Shown here piece by piece: positions 17,290 through 26,657 of a DNA stretch of 64,000 nt. This DNA is from Citreimonas salinaria (GTDB taxonomy: Bacteria; Pseudomonadota; Alphaproteobacteria; Rhodobacterales; Rhodobacteraceae). The notes under the pieces were generated by a model. It saw only the letters and a program-made list of their open reading frames with translations, was not told the origin of the DNA and made no database searches. Location: assembly GCF_900107235.1 (NCBI RefSeq), contig NZ_FNPF01000001.1, positions 62,001 through 126,000 on the forward strand, in the 5' to 3' direction. Both the position numbers and the translations under genes were made by a program. Numbering within the stretch: the first letter of the stretch is position 1; each line of letters begins with the position of its first letter.

Positions 17290-18828
17290 ATGTCAACCAG
17301 TTCCGGGGACGGCTCTCCGAATCTTGCGCCAGCTGGAGTTCTGAGATCCGTGTGGACGTCTGACAATTTGGCTCGCTTGGCCCTGATCGTCCTAGTCCTG
17401 GTGTCGATCCTGCGGCTATCGCAAAGGTCGATCGGTCTCGACGAGGGAATGCTGCTGACGAACCTGTTCCATGCCGGCGGGCTGCAGGATCTGTTCGGTC
17501 CGATGCCGTTCTACGACCAGGCGCAGCCAGTGCTTGCCTCGGCGTTCCACCAGGCGATGCTGTTCGTGACCGAGGACGTCTGGGCGCTTCGAGTGATGTC
17601 GGCGATGGCGGTGGGGCTGTCGTCGGTGCTTTCGATCCGCGTCCTGAGGGCCGAGCGGGCGCCGTGGCTTGCCATTACGCTGGCTGCAGGAGCTTTCCTG
17701 GGGCCACTTGCCTATTATGCAACCGAGATCAAGCACTACGCGCTCGAACTCGTGCAGGCCTTCTTCCTAGTCTACACCTTCCACCTTTTCTATCAGCGGC
17801 GCATCACGCTTCAAGCTTTCGCCGTCATCGCGGCGATTTCTGCGTTCCTCGGCTTTTCCACGCTGATCCCCACTGTCCTGAGCATCGCGTTCTGCGTTGC
17901 TCTTCAACTTCGCACCAGCGGCACGAGCGCGGCGATGGTTCAGTGGCCCGGTCTTGCCGTCTCGGCCGTGCTCCTCGCCCTCAACTACCTTAGCCTCAAG
18001 TACTTGACGCGGGAACAGCTTGAGGTTCCGGCCTATGCTTCGGACGGGCTTCTTGCCGACCTGGGCGTTCTGGCCGTGGCGCTGGGCAGCGCCCACGGCG
18101 GGGTCATTTCGGTGATCGCGCTGGTGATCGCGCTGGTCTCGATCCTCGCGCGCCGCGGCTCTCGGTTCGCGGTCCGGTTGGGTCTGCTCTTCATCGCCTT
18201 CTGCGTTGCGATCCTGTTGGGTAAGATGACGGGCGTCTATCCGGTCATCAGCGCCCGGCATGTAATCTGGACGACGCCGTTCGCCCTGACGCTCGTGGGG
18301 CTGTTTCTGGCGACGGAACTGCAAGCCCGCGGTAAAACCCCGCTCGTTCTCGTCGTCGGCGGCCTGTGCTCGATCGCGGCGTTCTGGGAGACGGGCAGAA
18401 TCATGATCGACGACGGAGCCGTGGAATTCGCGGACAACGAGGCGCTTTACAGGCATCTCGCTTCGCTTCCCCCGCAGGAAATCGGTCTCTACCCCTACGC
18501 GGTGCCGTCGCTCGATTACTACGCCCGCCACATTTCTGGGCTGGAGCGTCACACGTATATTGGCCGACGCGTCTATCCCAGCGGCACGAGGTTCGATCAG
18601 GCGGAGTTCGACGGGCTGGCCGAGGGACTTGAGGGCATCGAGGGGTCGCGCCGCCTATACGTCGTTTCACACCTTCCGTCCTCGGTTGATCCCCCAGACG
18701 CCGGCACAAGGCGCGTGAACCGCCTGGAGGACGCGTTACGCGCGCGCGGCTGCGCGTGGAGCGAAGAGTTCGCGGGCCGGAGGGTCAGCCTGCTGATGGT
18801 CTACTGCCGTCCCGAACCGTCCCGCTGA
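17290..18828 (+). CDS. Polytopic GT-C-like membrane glycosyltransferase, cassette gene 7
   Basis: A 512-aa protein with about ten membrane segments between residues 30 and 370 and a soluble C-terminal part. The first extracytoplasmic loop carries RSIGLDEGMLLTN, matching the D-E motif of GT39/GT83-type transferases that use polyprenyl-phosphate sugars; AYYATEIKHYALEL is another GT-C-like segment. It probably transfers the flipped sugar to the polysaccharide or another periplasmic acceptor. It begins 9 nt after the GT2 gene and ends the cassette. Confidence 0.72.
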   Translation: MSTSSGDGSPNLAPAGVLRSVWTSDNLARLALIVLVLVSILRLSQRSIGLDEGMLLTNLFHAGGLQDLFGPMPFYDQAQPVLASAFHQAMLFVTEDVWALRVMSAMAVGLSSVLSIRVLRAERAPWLAITLAAGAFLGPLAYYATEIKHYALELVQAFFLVYTFHLFYQRRITLQAFAVIAAISAFLGFSTLIPTVLSIAFCVALQLRTSGTSAAMVQWPGLAVSAVLLALNYLSLKYLTREQLEVPAYASDGLLADLGVLAVALGSAHGGVISVIALVIALVSILARRGSRFAVRLGLLFIAFCVAILLGKMTGVYPVISARHVIWTTPFALTLVGLFLATELQARGKTPLVLVVGGLCSIAAFWETGRIMIDDGAVEFADNEALYRHLASLPPQEIGLYPYAVPSLDYYARHISGLERHTYIGRRVYPSGTRFDQAEFDGLAEGLEGIEGSRRLYVVSHLPSSVDPPDAGTRRVNRLEDALRARGCAWSEEFAGRRVSLLMVYCRPEPSR

Positions 18829-19710
18829 GCCCATGGATGCCGCGGGACAACCGGCCGAGACGCGAGCGGCCTCGCATTTGAGGCGGAGGATGTCCGCGCT
18901 GGCTCAAGGGTGAATCCCGGCGATGCGACCGGCTCGCAGAGCCGTTCCGGGGTTGAGCCATAAAGCACTGTCGAGCCACCGCCTGATCACGCCATCATCA
19001 CCTTTGCCGTCGGGTACACGTGGCCGGTGCCGGTGGGCGGATCGTGGCATGGGGCTGGCCGCCGCGCTTCTGATCGCGGAGTCAGCGTTTCTCGCCACGC
19101 GAGCGTCTGCGTATAGCCCTACAAGTTTCTGATCACCGCCATTGAGGTCACGGTTGCCGCCTCTCCGACGGCAGCCCGCTAAGTCTGTTTCTCGTGGCTC
19201 TAGGCCTGCCGCGAGACGTGGGTCAATCTTCCCTTCGCGCCTGGACTCGGGGCTTTGAGCATCATCCGTCCCGCGGCGCGGGGAAGGGGTGGCCTACCCG
19301 GCGACAGGAGGCGCCTTCTTCGCGGCGTTGATACTGAAGTCGGCCTTCTACCGGGTCGACTACGGCGACTGGCTGGACCGGGTGCATGTCGACTTGAACC
19401 ATCGGCGGACGTGCCGGTACCCCGTCCCCTCGCCTCTCCCTTGCGCAAGGGCGACAGTTGGCTACGCCCGCTGACGCGACCTTCCCTGCGTTGCTGTCAC
19501 CCGTTTATATCGTGACCCCAATCGGCCTCGTAGCGGCACCCTTCGCCGAATGCCGCTGGAGCCCCAAAGACCGCTGGGCCGTCGTCTATTTGGGGATCGG
19601 AACCTTGAGCCCATATGCTCTCTGAAAGCGCGCTGAACCTCGAGAACTACCGCTGTTTCCCGATCCCCGGAATCAGGATTGCGGCATGGGCGCGGCTGAT
19701 CCGCTCCGGA
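18829..19710. other. Gene-poor 880-bp region with traces of decayed coding sequence
   Basis: No intact gene was found between the cassette and the tyrosine kinase gene. Short protein-like stretches occur on the plus strand in different frames: KFLITAIEVTVAASPTAAR near 19110-19180, AFFAALILKSAFYRVDYGDW at about 19312-19371, and YIVTPIGLVAAPFAECRWSP then KDRWAVVYLG at about 19506-19595. They read like one membrane protein broken by frameshifts, but I cannot name it. No terminal repeats were noticed. Confidence 0.4.
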
Positions 19711-21900
19711 TCAGCTTTCGTAATAGGAACTTCCATAGCCGGCATAGCTGCCGTATTTCCCGCCATAACCGTAGCGTTTCATCCCGGCCGGGCTGATCTG
19801 GCTCAGCACCAAGCCGGTCACACTGATGTTGACCGTCGAGAGCTGACGCAGCGCTTCCCTGACTTGTACCCGGCTGGTGCGGTCCCAAGCAACGTTGAAG
19901 ACGACCGTGTCCGCATACTGGCCTATCACCCGCGCGTCGGGCACGATCAGAACCGGCGGGGTGTCGATCACGACATAGTCGTAATGCGCCTGGAGCGTTC
20001 CAAGGAATCGCTTGAACTTGGCGGAAGAAAACACGTCGGCGGCGTTTTGGGCGATCTTTTCGCCCAAAATCACGTCCACGTCGAGCCTTGGGTCGCGTAT
20101 GATGAACTTGGCTATCTCCTCCATCGAGGCGTCGGTCTGCAACGCGGAGCCAATGCCTTCCGCGGTATTCACGTCCTTGCGGAAATACTGGTTCAACGTC
20201 CGCCGCCGCACGTCGCCTTCTATCAGAATCACTTTCTTGTCCAGACCAGCCAGGTTGTGCGCTAGGGCTATGGCCTGGGTGGTCTTACCCTCACCCGGTA
20301 GCGACGAGGTCGACATAATGATCTGCGAAGGCTTGTCGGGCGAGGACAGCAAGATCGAGGTGCGAAGGTTGCGGATCGCCTCTGCTGCGGCCGAAGTCGG
20401 CTTGTCGTTGAAATAGGTGATGAGCTGGTTGCGCCGCTTGATCGGCATGAGCGGGATCTGGCCCAGGACCGACCGTCCCGTACTCGTCTCCAGTTCCTCG
20501 GCGCTGCGATAGCCTTTGTTGCCAAGCTGACGTGCCAGCACGATAGCGGCTCCCACCAAAAGCCCCAGGATCAGCGACAACATCAGAATCCGGGATTTGT
20601 TCGGCGACACGTAGTTTCCCATGATCGCCTCGGACAGGACGCGACTGTCGGCCTGGGCTGTCCCCCGCTGCACGGTGGCCTCCTTCAGACGCGTCAGGAA
20701 GGTCTCGTAGAGAGTCCGCGTCGTCTGGATCTCGCGCTCGATCTGCTGCAACTGAGAAACTTCGTCTGACTGTGCTTCCACCTGACCCTCGAGCCGCTCG
20801 ACGGAGGGCATCAAGGTTTCCAGCCTTTGCCGCTGTCGCGTAAGGGAATTGTCGAGTTGGTCGGTCAGGAGGTCGAGCCGAGCCTCGATGGCCGAGGTGT
20901 CGCTACCGTCGCGGACCAGTGCCGACAACGTGTTGTCGTCAAAGATGCTGTCCAAGCCGAGGTAGTCCTGCTCCGCACGCAGAGCTGCGATCTGCGACAG
21001 GCGAGCCTCGGCCTCCGAAATCTCGCTGGCCACGGCTTCGGCCCGTTCGCGAGCGACGATCAACTGCCGGTTCAACGCTTCGAGGCCCTCGAGCGAGACG
21101 AGATCGACCTGTGTCCGCAGAGCCTTGAGTTCGCTTTCGCGATTCCGAAGCTCCTCCTCGAGTTCGACGACGCGTGTGCTCAACCAGGTCACTGCGCTCT
21201 CGGTGGCCGAGAACTTCTGATCGATCTGATTTTCGATGTATAGTTCAGCCAACGTGTTGGCCATCACCATGGATTTGCGCGGGCTTTGCGTCGTGACCGA
21301 GATGTCGAAAACGTAGGTGTTGCGCTGCACGTTGGCCGCAACCGCCCGCCGTACAGCGCCGATGGTGGCGTTCATGCCCGGAGGGGCCGAGACTGCCGGT
21401 TCCTCCTCGGTTTCGACGAGAGGTTCGATCCCTGCCCCTCTGGGTTCGGGGAGTGCAGGGAGATCGAACGGCAGCTGGTCGATGGCCGCAGCCACGACTT
21501 TTCTCAGCGAGAAGGCCGGCGCGGGACGAAGACTGCTGTTGAATTCGGGATCGGCCAACAGGTTCAGCTCCTGCACGAGCTGGCGGATGAGGCCGCGCGA
21601 ACGGATTACCTCAATCTCGGTGTTCAAGGCGGCATCGTCAGTGGACGCGCCGGAAACGAGAGCTTCGATGTCAACGACGGGTTCGTTGCGAAGCTCGAGC
21701 GCGAGAGACGTGGTGGATCGGTAGGTCGGCACCGCGACGAAGAAGGCATAGTAGGCGCCAAGCAGCAAGGCCACAAGTGCGCAGGCGGCGAGAGCGAACT
21801 TGCGGCGCCACAAGGTACCGGCAAGCGCAAGCACGTCGAGCTCATCATCTCGCTCGGTTTGGAGCGATGACACGGGTTGGGCGGTGTGTTTTTGAAGCAT
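19711..21900 (-). CDS. Polysaccharide co-polymerase / BY-type tyrosine kinase (Wzc/ExoP-like)
   Basis: A 729-aa inner-membrane protein started at the ATG at 21900 (MLQKHTAQPVSSLQ); the frame opens at 21975. Order: TM1 about 33-56, periplasmic Wzz domain with a long coiled coil about 255-395, TM2 about 435-458, then the cytoplasmic kinase with Walker A STSSLPGEGKTTQA (about 530-543), Walker A' VILIEGDV and Walker B YVVIDTPP. The tail ends in a tyrosine cluster (YGYGGKYGSYAGYGSSYYES), the usual autophosphorylation site. It controls chain length and export. No partner Wza or phosphatase is in the window. Confidence 0.92.
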   Translation of the reverse strand: MLQKHTAQPVSSLQTERDDELDVLALAGTLWRRKFALAACALVALLLGAYYAFFVAVPTYRSTTSLALELRNEPVVDIEALVSGASTDDAALNTEIEVIRSRGLIRQLVQELNLLADPEFNSSLRPAPAFSLRKVVAAAIDQLPFDLPALPEPRGAGIEPLVETEEEPAVSAPPGMNATIGAVRRAVAANVQRNTYVFDISVTTQSPRKSMVMANTLAELYIENQIDQKFSATESAVTWLSTRVVELEEELRNRESELKALRTQVDLVSLEGLEALNRQLIVARERAEAVASEISEAEARLSQIAALRAEQDYLGLDSIFDDNTLSALVRDGSDTSAIEARLDLLTDQLDNSLTRQRQRLETLMPSVERLEGQVEAQSDEVSQLQQIEREIQTTRTLYETFLTRLKEATVQRGTAQADSRVLSEAIMGNYVSPNKSRILMLSLILGLLVGAAIVLARQLGNKGYRSAEELETSTGRSVLGQIPLMPIKRRNQLITYFNDKPTSAAAEAIRNLRTSILLSSPDKPSQIIMSTSSLPGEGKTTQAIALAHNLAGLDKKVILIEGDVRRRTLNQYFRKDVNTAEGIGSALQTDASMEEIAKFIIRDPRLDVDVILGEKIAQNAADVFSSAKFKRFLGTLQAHYDYVVIDTPPVLIVPDARVIGQYADTVVFNVAWDRTSRVQVREALRQLSTVNISVTGLVLSQISPAGMKRYGYGGKYGSYAGYGSSYYES

Positions 21901-21920
21901 ATCGGCCAATTTGTCGTTTC

Positions 21921-21948
21921 TACCAGCCTTGGTAGATCGGTCTCTACC
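21921..21948. promoter_or_regulatory. Overlapping inverted repeats upstream of the kinase gene
   Basis: TACCA-GCCT-TGGTA (21921-21934) overlaps GGTAGA-TCGGTC-TCTACC (21931-21948), giving three alternating TACC/GGTA half-sites in 28 bp, 21 bp upstream of the chosen kinase start in the divergent intergenic region. This looks like an operator for a dimeric regulator; its identity is unknown. Confidence 0.4.
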
Positions 21949-22180
21949 CCATGTCGCCAACCGGCGGAAGTGCACATCCCCACGGGGTTAGTCGTTGGTG
22001 AAGGCCGTCGATTCCCAAATGCCGCCCCGGGCAAGAAAACTGCCCTGTAATCGACGGATTCTCTTGATTATGTGTTCCGGAGGAAGGAAACCGTCTATCG
22101 CGAATTTGATCGCGTCATGCCGTCTGCCGAGCCGGAAACCGATAATCGAAGGCGGGAAAATCTATGTGGAGCGTGCCCCT

Positions 22181-22924
22181 GTGACGGCAAATTCGGATAA
22201 CTGGCGACAGCATCTCTATGAAAACTACGTTTCCAGCGGCCAAGGCGGCACCGGCGCATCGGCGCGCTTCCGGCCGCAAAAGGCGGCTTATCAGGCCATC
22301 ATCCGCAGGCACGTCCCGCAGGATCGGTCGACGCGCATACTGGATCTGGGGTGCGGGGCGGGGGGAATGCTCTATTTCCTGAAAGAGGCCGGCTACACCC
22401 GCCTGCACGGCGTCGACTATTCCGCGGAAATGGTCGAGCTGGCACATGGCGCTGGATTGCACGATGTGCAGGTCGGCGACCTGTTCCAGACGCTTGGCCA
22501 AACGCAGGATGGTAGCTTCGACGTCATTTTCACCATGGATGTGCTGGAACACATGACACGACGGAGCCTGTTCACGCTAGTGGCAGAGATGCGCCGAGTT
22601 CTGGCGCCGGGAGGGCGGGTGATCCTGCACGTTCCCAATGCTGCGGGCCTCTTCGGCAGCAAGATCCGGTATTCTGACTTGACCCACGAACTCGCGTTCA
22701 CCGCCACGTCCTTGCGCCAACTCTTCCAAAGCCTTGGCTTCTCGCGGACGGAGTGTTTCGAGGACAGGCCCCTGCCCCGCGGTTTGATAAGGATGATGCG
22801 GGCGATAATCTGGGAGATCGGCACCCTGCCCCTGCGGCTCCTTCATGGGGCTGAGACCGGAAGTTTCGACTGTATTCTGTCGCAGAATCTGACAGCAGTC
22901 GCATACGCCCCCGACAAAGGCTGA
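22181..22924 (+). CDS. Class I SAM-dependent methyltransferase
   Basis: A 247-aa protein from a GTG at 22181 (SD-like GGAG 9 nt before); a GTG at 22166 is an alternative, and the frame opens at 21995. Motif I ILDLGCGAGGMLYFLKEAGY binds SAM; VDYSAEMV, FDVIFTMDVLEHM (motif II) and VLAPGGRVILHVPN (motif III) follow. It is a methyltransf_11/23-type enzyme, commonly found in polysaccharide loci where it methylates sugars or chain ends. It is divergent from the kinase gene and convergent with the beta-helix gene. Confidence 0.85.
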   Translation: MTANSDNWRQHLYENYVSSGQGGTGASARFRPQKAAYQAIIRRHVPQDRSTRILDLGCGAGGMLYFLKEAGYTRLHGVDYSAEMVELAHGAGLHDVQVGDLFQTLGQTQDGSFDVIFTMDVLEHMTRRSLFTLVAEMRRVLAPGGRVILHVPNAAGLFGSKIRYSDLTHELAFTATSLRQLFQSLGFSRTECFEDRPLPRGLIRMMRAIIWEIGTLPLRLLHGAETGSFDCILSQNLTAVAYAPDKG

Positions 22925-22928
22925 AGAA

Positions 22929-22955
22929 GCGGGGCAGACCTGCCGCCTGCCCCGC
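22929..22955. terminator. Hairpin between convergent genes, probable bidirectional terminator
   Basis: GCGGGGCAG (22929-22937) pairs perfectly with CTGCCCCGC (22947-22955), a 9-bp stem with a 9-nt loop in the 37-bp gap between the stops of two convergent genes. There is no clear T-run. Confidence 0.6.
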
Positions 22956-22961
22956 CGAAAG

Positions 22962-25571
22962 TCACGTGCTTAGCAGCGTCCTGCGCACCATCTGGACGAT
23001 CGGGATTCGGCGGGAATAGACCGCGTTGCCGCCCATGCTGATGGTCCCACTCGCATTGCTTCGCGACGCGACGACCGCGTTGGCCTCGGCGAACGGCCGG
23101 AACTCGTGCCGATTGATCGCCAGCGCGTCTCCCTCCGTGATGGAGGCCTCGATCTGGGTCGCGGTGCCGTCGTCGTCACCGACGCTGATCGTGGCGCTAC
23201 CGGACGTCGTCGTGCCCCAAAGTGGACTCTGCACCGCATAGTAGCGGCTGTTCAGGATGAACGCCTGGAAGTTTGCCGGGTTGAACGCCTGTACGACGCC
23301 AGTTCCGCGCGCATTGACCGGCAGAAACTCGAACCCGCCGAAGCCGTCCGACACGTAACCTGTGACGGCATCGGCCGTGACCGTAAGCTCGGATCGCGTC
23401 CTGACGATGAACGCCTGCCCGCTGTTCCGGTCGATCAACACGTCACCGGGCAGCGGCCCCGCCTGGACGAACGTCGCGTCGGCCCGGCTGTTGAACGTGA
23501 TGGTCCACGTTATGCCCGACACCGACGATGCCGACACCTGGTTCTGGTTCACGAGCGTGGCGGCGCCATCCAGGATCGGGACAGTCAGCCGGAAGTACTG
23601 CGGGCCCGTCGTCTCGCAATAAGGGCTGATTCCGTAGGCCCGTCCCCGTGGGTCTCTCGGTCCGACCTTGATCTTGGCCCGTGCGCCCGTGTCGACGTCA
23701 TAGCTGTTCGTGCGGACACTGATGATCGTGGCCCGGCCGAGTCCGTTGCCGATGCTGACGTTGCCGGCGTTGTGCAGCAAAAGCCCGCCCAAGGTCGCGT
23801 TGCAACTGGCCCGGTCCGCCGCCGTGGCCGGGACGTCCGAGGGATCGAACTGGCACCCGTCGAATCGCAGGGCGCTCGGATCGCAGTCGAAAAACAGGTG
23901 TGTCGGGTGGTTCTTGAACTGGATGTTCTGGAAGTGAACCGACGCATCTCCGCCGAGAAACCGCCCGGCCCCCGGACTCAGAACCGACAGGGGAACGCCG
24001 TGATCCTTCCCCTGAAGACCGAAGCTCAGGTTGCCGTCAGCGAAGGTGATCGTCGCATCATCGGGGCCGCCGCCGCCGGAGATCTCACCGATCCGCCAAA
24101 GCTTCTCGCCGTGAAAGCCTTCGATCCGGGTCGGCCCCGTCCCACCGGGCTGCGCGGTGCCCCGGAACTCCACGAGGTTCACGATCGCGTCGAAGGAAAA
24201 GCCCGTCAGCACCCCGCCGAACGTGCCCGACTGCTTCCCGTGCTTGTTGTTCGTAAGCGCGCAGAAAAGCTGGTTGAAGATGACTTGCCTTCCGGTCACC
24301 GCGCGGGATTGGGAATTGCCGATCGAGATCCCGTATTTGCACCGCTGGATGCGGATATCCGCGAAATTCGAGAAGTCCGCGTTACCGTCGGCATCGCAAG
24401 GCTGCTGCGCGATAGCGGTGTTGAACCCGACGATCTCGACGTTCCGGATCGACGCTCGGCTGGTGAAGTTCTTGTTGTACTGCGGCACGTGCCCCAAGTA
24501 GCCCGGATAGGAAATGTCCGGGTACCCGCCCACTGGCTTTGCGCCCGCAAACGCGTCGATGGAAATGCCGGCATAAGGTGCGTGGCGGCTGTCGGCCGTC
24601 CCCGGATAGGTGACGTCGTCGACCCATGCGTCGGAATCGAAACTGTTGTCCGTCATCTGCGGCGTGCCGAGCGCCCGGCTCTTGATATGCGCGTCGAGCT
24701 TGCCCAGAACGGTAAAGCCTTGCACGACCGTCGCGCGGGCGCCCTGAATGTTGATCGCCGGCCGGTCGGAAAAATCGGCAACGATGGTCGTGCCACGGTT
24801 TGTCGTCATGCCGTTGTTGCACTCGCCCGCGCCCTCGAGGATCACGGACTGGAAGCCGATATTGAACGGCCCATCACTTCCCTTGAAGCCGTAGCCGACA
24901 TGCAGGGTCTGGCTTATTCGATACCGCCCGGCAGGCACGAAGGCGACGCCGGAATGCGAGTCCCTGAAGTGAGACCCGAGGTAGGAGGCATCGATGCAGC
25001 CTTGGATCGCTGCCCAGGAATCCCGTACCCCCGTGGGATCGGCGCCGAATGCCAAGGCGTTGTAGCGGCCGGATCGGTCAGGCCGGGCGTTCAGCTTGAT
25101 GCCGCCTGCCGTGGTCAGGTGGGCGTGCGGCTGCGAGGCCGGGACGATCTGGTAGACGAAACTTCCGTCCAAAATATGGACGAACTCCCCGGGTATGGCC
25201 GTGTAGCGATGCGAACGCCCTTCGTAGCACATGGTCCGACTCTCGAGGAGCGACCGGAGCGACCGGAACTTGTGGACGTGGCTCTCTTCCAGCGGGGACT
25301 GAATGAACACGCGACGGTCGGAGTAGATCAAAACGCCCCGGTTCGTCACGATGTCGACTCGGTAGACCCCATCGACCAGATAGCATGGCGGGAAGTTTCC
25401 CTCCGCGTCAGCTATCATGGGGTTTGCAACGATTCGCGTTAGCCCCGGATCGCCGTAGAGCGTACAGAGCCGCTCGCTGTTCTCGTGATACACGTAACGT
25501 TTTGCGCCAGCGTGGACTGAACCCTTGTCGTCGATTGCATGGTGGAGTTTGCTGATATTGATGAAACCCAT
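22962..25571 (-). CDS. Phage tailspike-like right-handed beta-helix protein (pectate_lyase_3 type)
   Basis: An 869-aa protein from the ATG at 25571 (MGFINISKLHHAI) with a GGGAGAG site upstream. Residues about 35-95 (YGDPGLTRIVANPMIADAEG, FPPCYLVDGVYRVDI) match the head-binding-like fold of phage tail fibres (columns of DPaLt..NPvvaDa.GrFp.iyl..g.Yrv). From about residue 170 (NALAFGADPTGVRDSWAAIQ) it is a pectate_lyase_3 beta-helix with repeating VVQGFTV/IRNVEIVGFN-like rungs. No signal peptide is seen. It may be a polysaccharide depolymerase/epimerase or a prophage-derived tailspike captured by the locus. Confidence 0.8.
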   Translation of the reverse strand: MGFINISKLHHAIDDKGSVHAGAKRYVYHENSERLCTLYGDPGLTRIVANPMIADAEGNFPPCYLVDGVYRVDIVTNRGVLIYSDRRVFIQSPLEESHVHKFRSLRSLLESRTMCYEGRSHRYTAIPGEFVHILDGSFVYQIVPASQPHAHLTTAGGIKLNARPDRSGRYNALAFGADPTGVRDSWAAIQGCIDASYLGSHFRDSHSGVAFVPAGRYRISQTLHVGYGFKGSDGPFNIGFQSVILEGAGECNNGMTTNRGTTIVADFSDRPAINIQGARATVVQGFTVLGKLDAHIKSRALGTPQMTDNSFDSDAWVDDVTYPGTADSRHAPYAGISIDAFAGAKPVGGYPDISYPGYLGHVPQYNKNFTSRASIRNVEIVGFNTAIAQQPCDADGNADFSNFADIRIQRCKYGISIGNSQSRAVTGRQVIFNQLFCALTNNKHGKQSGTFGGVLTGFSFDAIVNLVEFRGTAQPGGTGPTRIEGFHGEKLWRIGEISGGGGPDDATITFADGNLSFGLQGKDHGVPLSVLSPGAGRFLGGDASVHFQNIQFKNHPTHLFFDCDPSALRFDGCQFDPSDVPATAADRASCNATLGGLLLHNAGNVSIGNGLGRATIISVRTNSYDVDTGARAKIKVGPRDPRGRAYGISPYCETTGPQYFRLTVPILDGAATLVNQNQVSASSVSGITWTITFNSRADATFVQAGPLPGDVLIDRNSGQAFIVRTRSELTVTADAVTGYVSDGFGGFEFLPVNARGTGVVQAFNPANFQAFILNSRYYAVQSPLWGTTTSGSATISVGDDDGTATQIEASITEGDALAINRHEFRPFAEANAVVASRSNASGTISMGGNAVYSRRIPIVQMVRRTLLST

Positions 25572-25708
25572 GGGTCTCTCCCTGTGTCGCGACGGCCGGA
25601 TCCCTGACCCATGCCGAAATGAGCACCGGCCGCGGACATGCGTCTTGTGGCCGTGCGAGACAGGATGATCGGACAAAAGCATTAACGGGGCGGGACAGGC
25701 GCGCGCGC

Positions 25709-25722
25709 TGCCTCCGGAGGCA
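25709..25722. terminator. Perfect 14-bp palindrome downstream of the GT2 gene
   Basis: TGCCTCCGGAGGCA is fully self-complementary and lies 14 bp after the stop of the minus-strand GT2 gene, in the 164-bp gap before the beta-helix gene. It could end the transcript of the glycosyltransferase operon or be an operator; it has no T-run. Confidence 0.4.
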
Positions 25723-25735
25723 ACGCAACTCTGGA

Positions 25736-26641
25736 TCAGCTTGCCGTAAGGTCGATATTCAACACCCTGCGGATCGCCGCCACGGGATCGCCGTCGCCGG
25801 CCCTGATTTCTTTACGGACCTCGTAGATCTTGGCATCGACCAGATAGCGATACCAAAGGCCCTGAAGAACGTGGAACGCCGCGCCTTCCTTTCCGTCAAG
25901 GAAGCCAAGTCGCACAACATATCTGTAGAAGAAGTACATGAACGCCCGCACCCCGCCGGGCAGCCGGGTATAGACCTTTTCCTTCAGCCAGCGCTTCACA
26001 CCGGCCTGCTGCCCGCTGGAAAGGTCCGCTACCGTCTCGTGCGGGATAAACCCGTATTCCAGGTTCAGAAGGTCCACCGCCTCTCGGCTGGCGTAGGAAT
26101 TGTGCTTCTCGATCCACCAAGTGAGAGAGTTGAGGTTGTCGTCCAGTATCGATCCCCGGAAATTGGCGACGGCTCCTTCGACCAGGATATGCTCGTCCAT
26201 CCAGCGCATCTCGCAGCGTCCGCGCCCATTGCGGAACAGGCGCAGCATGCGGACCGGGAATACGCCGCCCCAGCGGATCGGCCGACCAAGGAAGGTCATG
26301 TGGCGCGACACGTAGACACCATCTACCTCGGGGGGCAGGCCGGAAAGCCGTGTGCGGATTTCCTCGGCCAGATCGGGCTGCACTATTTCATCGGCGTCGA
26401 GCCGCATCACCCACTCGGCGTCGAGCCCGACGCGGTCGATACCCCAGTTCAACTGCGTGGCGTAGTTGGTCCAGGGGTTCGACAGGACGCGCGCCCCGGC
26501 GGCCTCGGCCAGTTCGACCGTCCGATCGGTCGAGCCGCTGTCCACGACCAGAATGTCGGTGGCAAAGGACGTGACCGAGTCGATGCAACGCTCGATGTGG
26601 CGCTCCTCGTTCTTCGTAAGGATCACGACGGTCAGGTGCAT
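25736..26641 (-). CDS. Glycosyltransferase family 2 (WaaE/KdtX-like)
   Basis: A 301-aa GT2 from the ATG at 26641: MHLTVVILTKNEERHIERCI, ILVVDSGSTDRTVELAE, WVMRLDADEIVQPDLAEEI (D-x-D-E), VSRHMTFLGRPIRWGG and a C-terminal FYRYVVRLGFLDGKEGAAFH block. This layout is that of WaaE/KdtX-like beta-glycosyltransferases of LPS core and exopolysaccharide loci. It is the last gene of a minus-strand operon with the two GT4 genes and the sulfotransferase upstream. The exact linkage is unknown. Confidence 0.88.
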   Translation of the reverse strand: MHLTVVILTKNEERHIERCIDSVTSFATDILVVDSGSTDRTVELAEAAGARVLSNPWTNYATQLNWGIDRVGLDAEWVMRLDADEIVQPDLAEEIRTRLSGLPPEVDGVYVSRHMTFLGRPIRWGGVFPVRMLRLFRNGRGRCEMRWMDEHILVEGAVANFRGSILDDNLNSLTWWIEKHNSYASREAVDLLNLEYGFIPHETVADLSSGQQAGVKRWLKEKVYTRLPGGVRAFMYFFYRYVVRLGFLDGKEGAAFHVLQGLWYRYLVDAKIYEVRKEIRAGDGDPVAAIRRVLNIDLTAS

Positions 26642-26657
26642 GGTGTTGTCTCCGGCC

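Noticed and set aside
23106-25442. 778-codon plus-strand open frame antisense to the beta-helix gene
   Set aside because: Arginine/valine-rich shadow of a GC-rich gene with no family motifs; the minus-strand frame has a ribosome binding site and clear domains.
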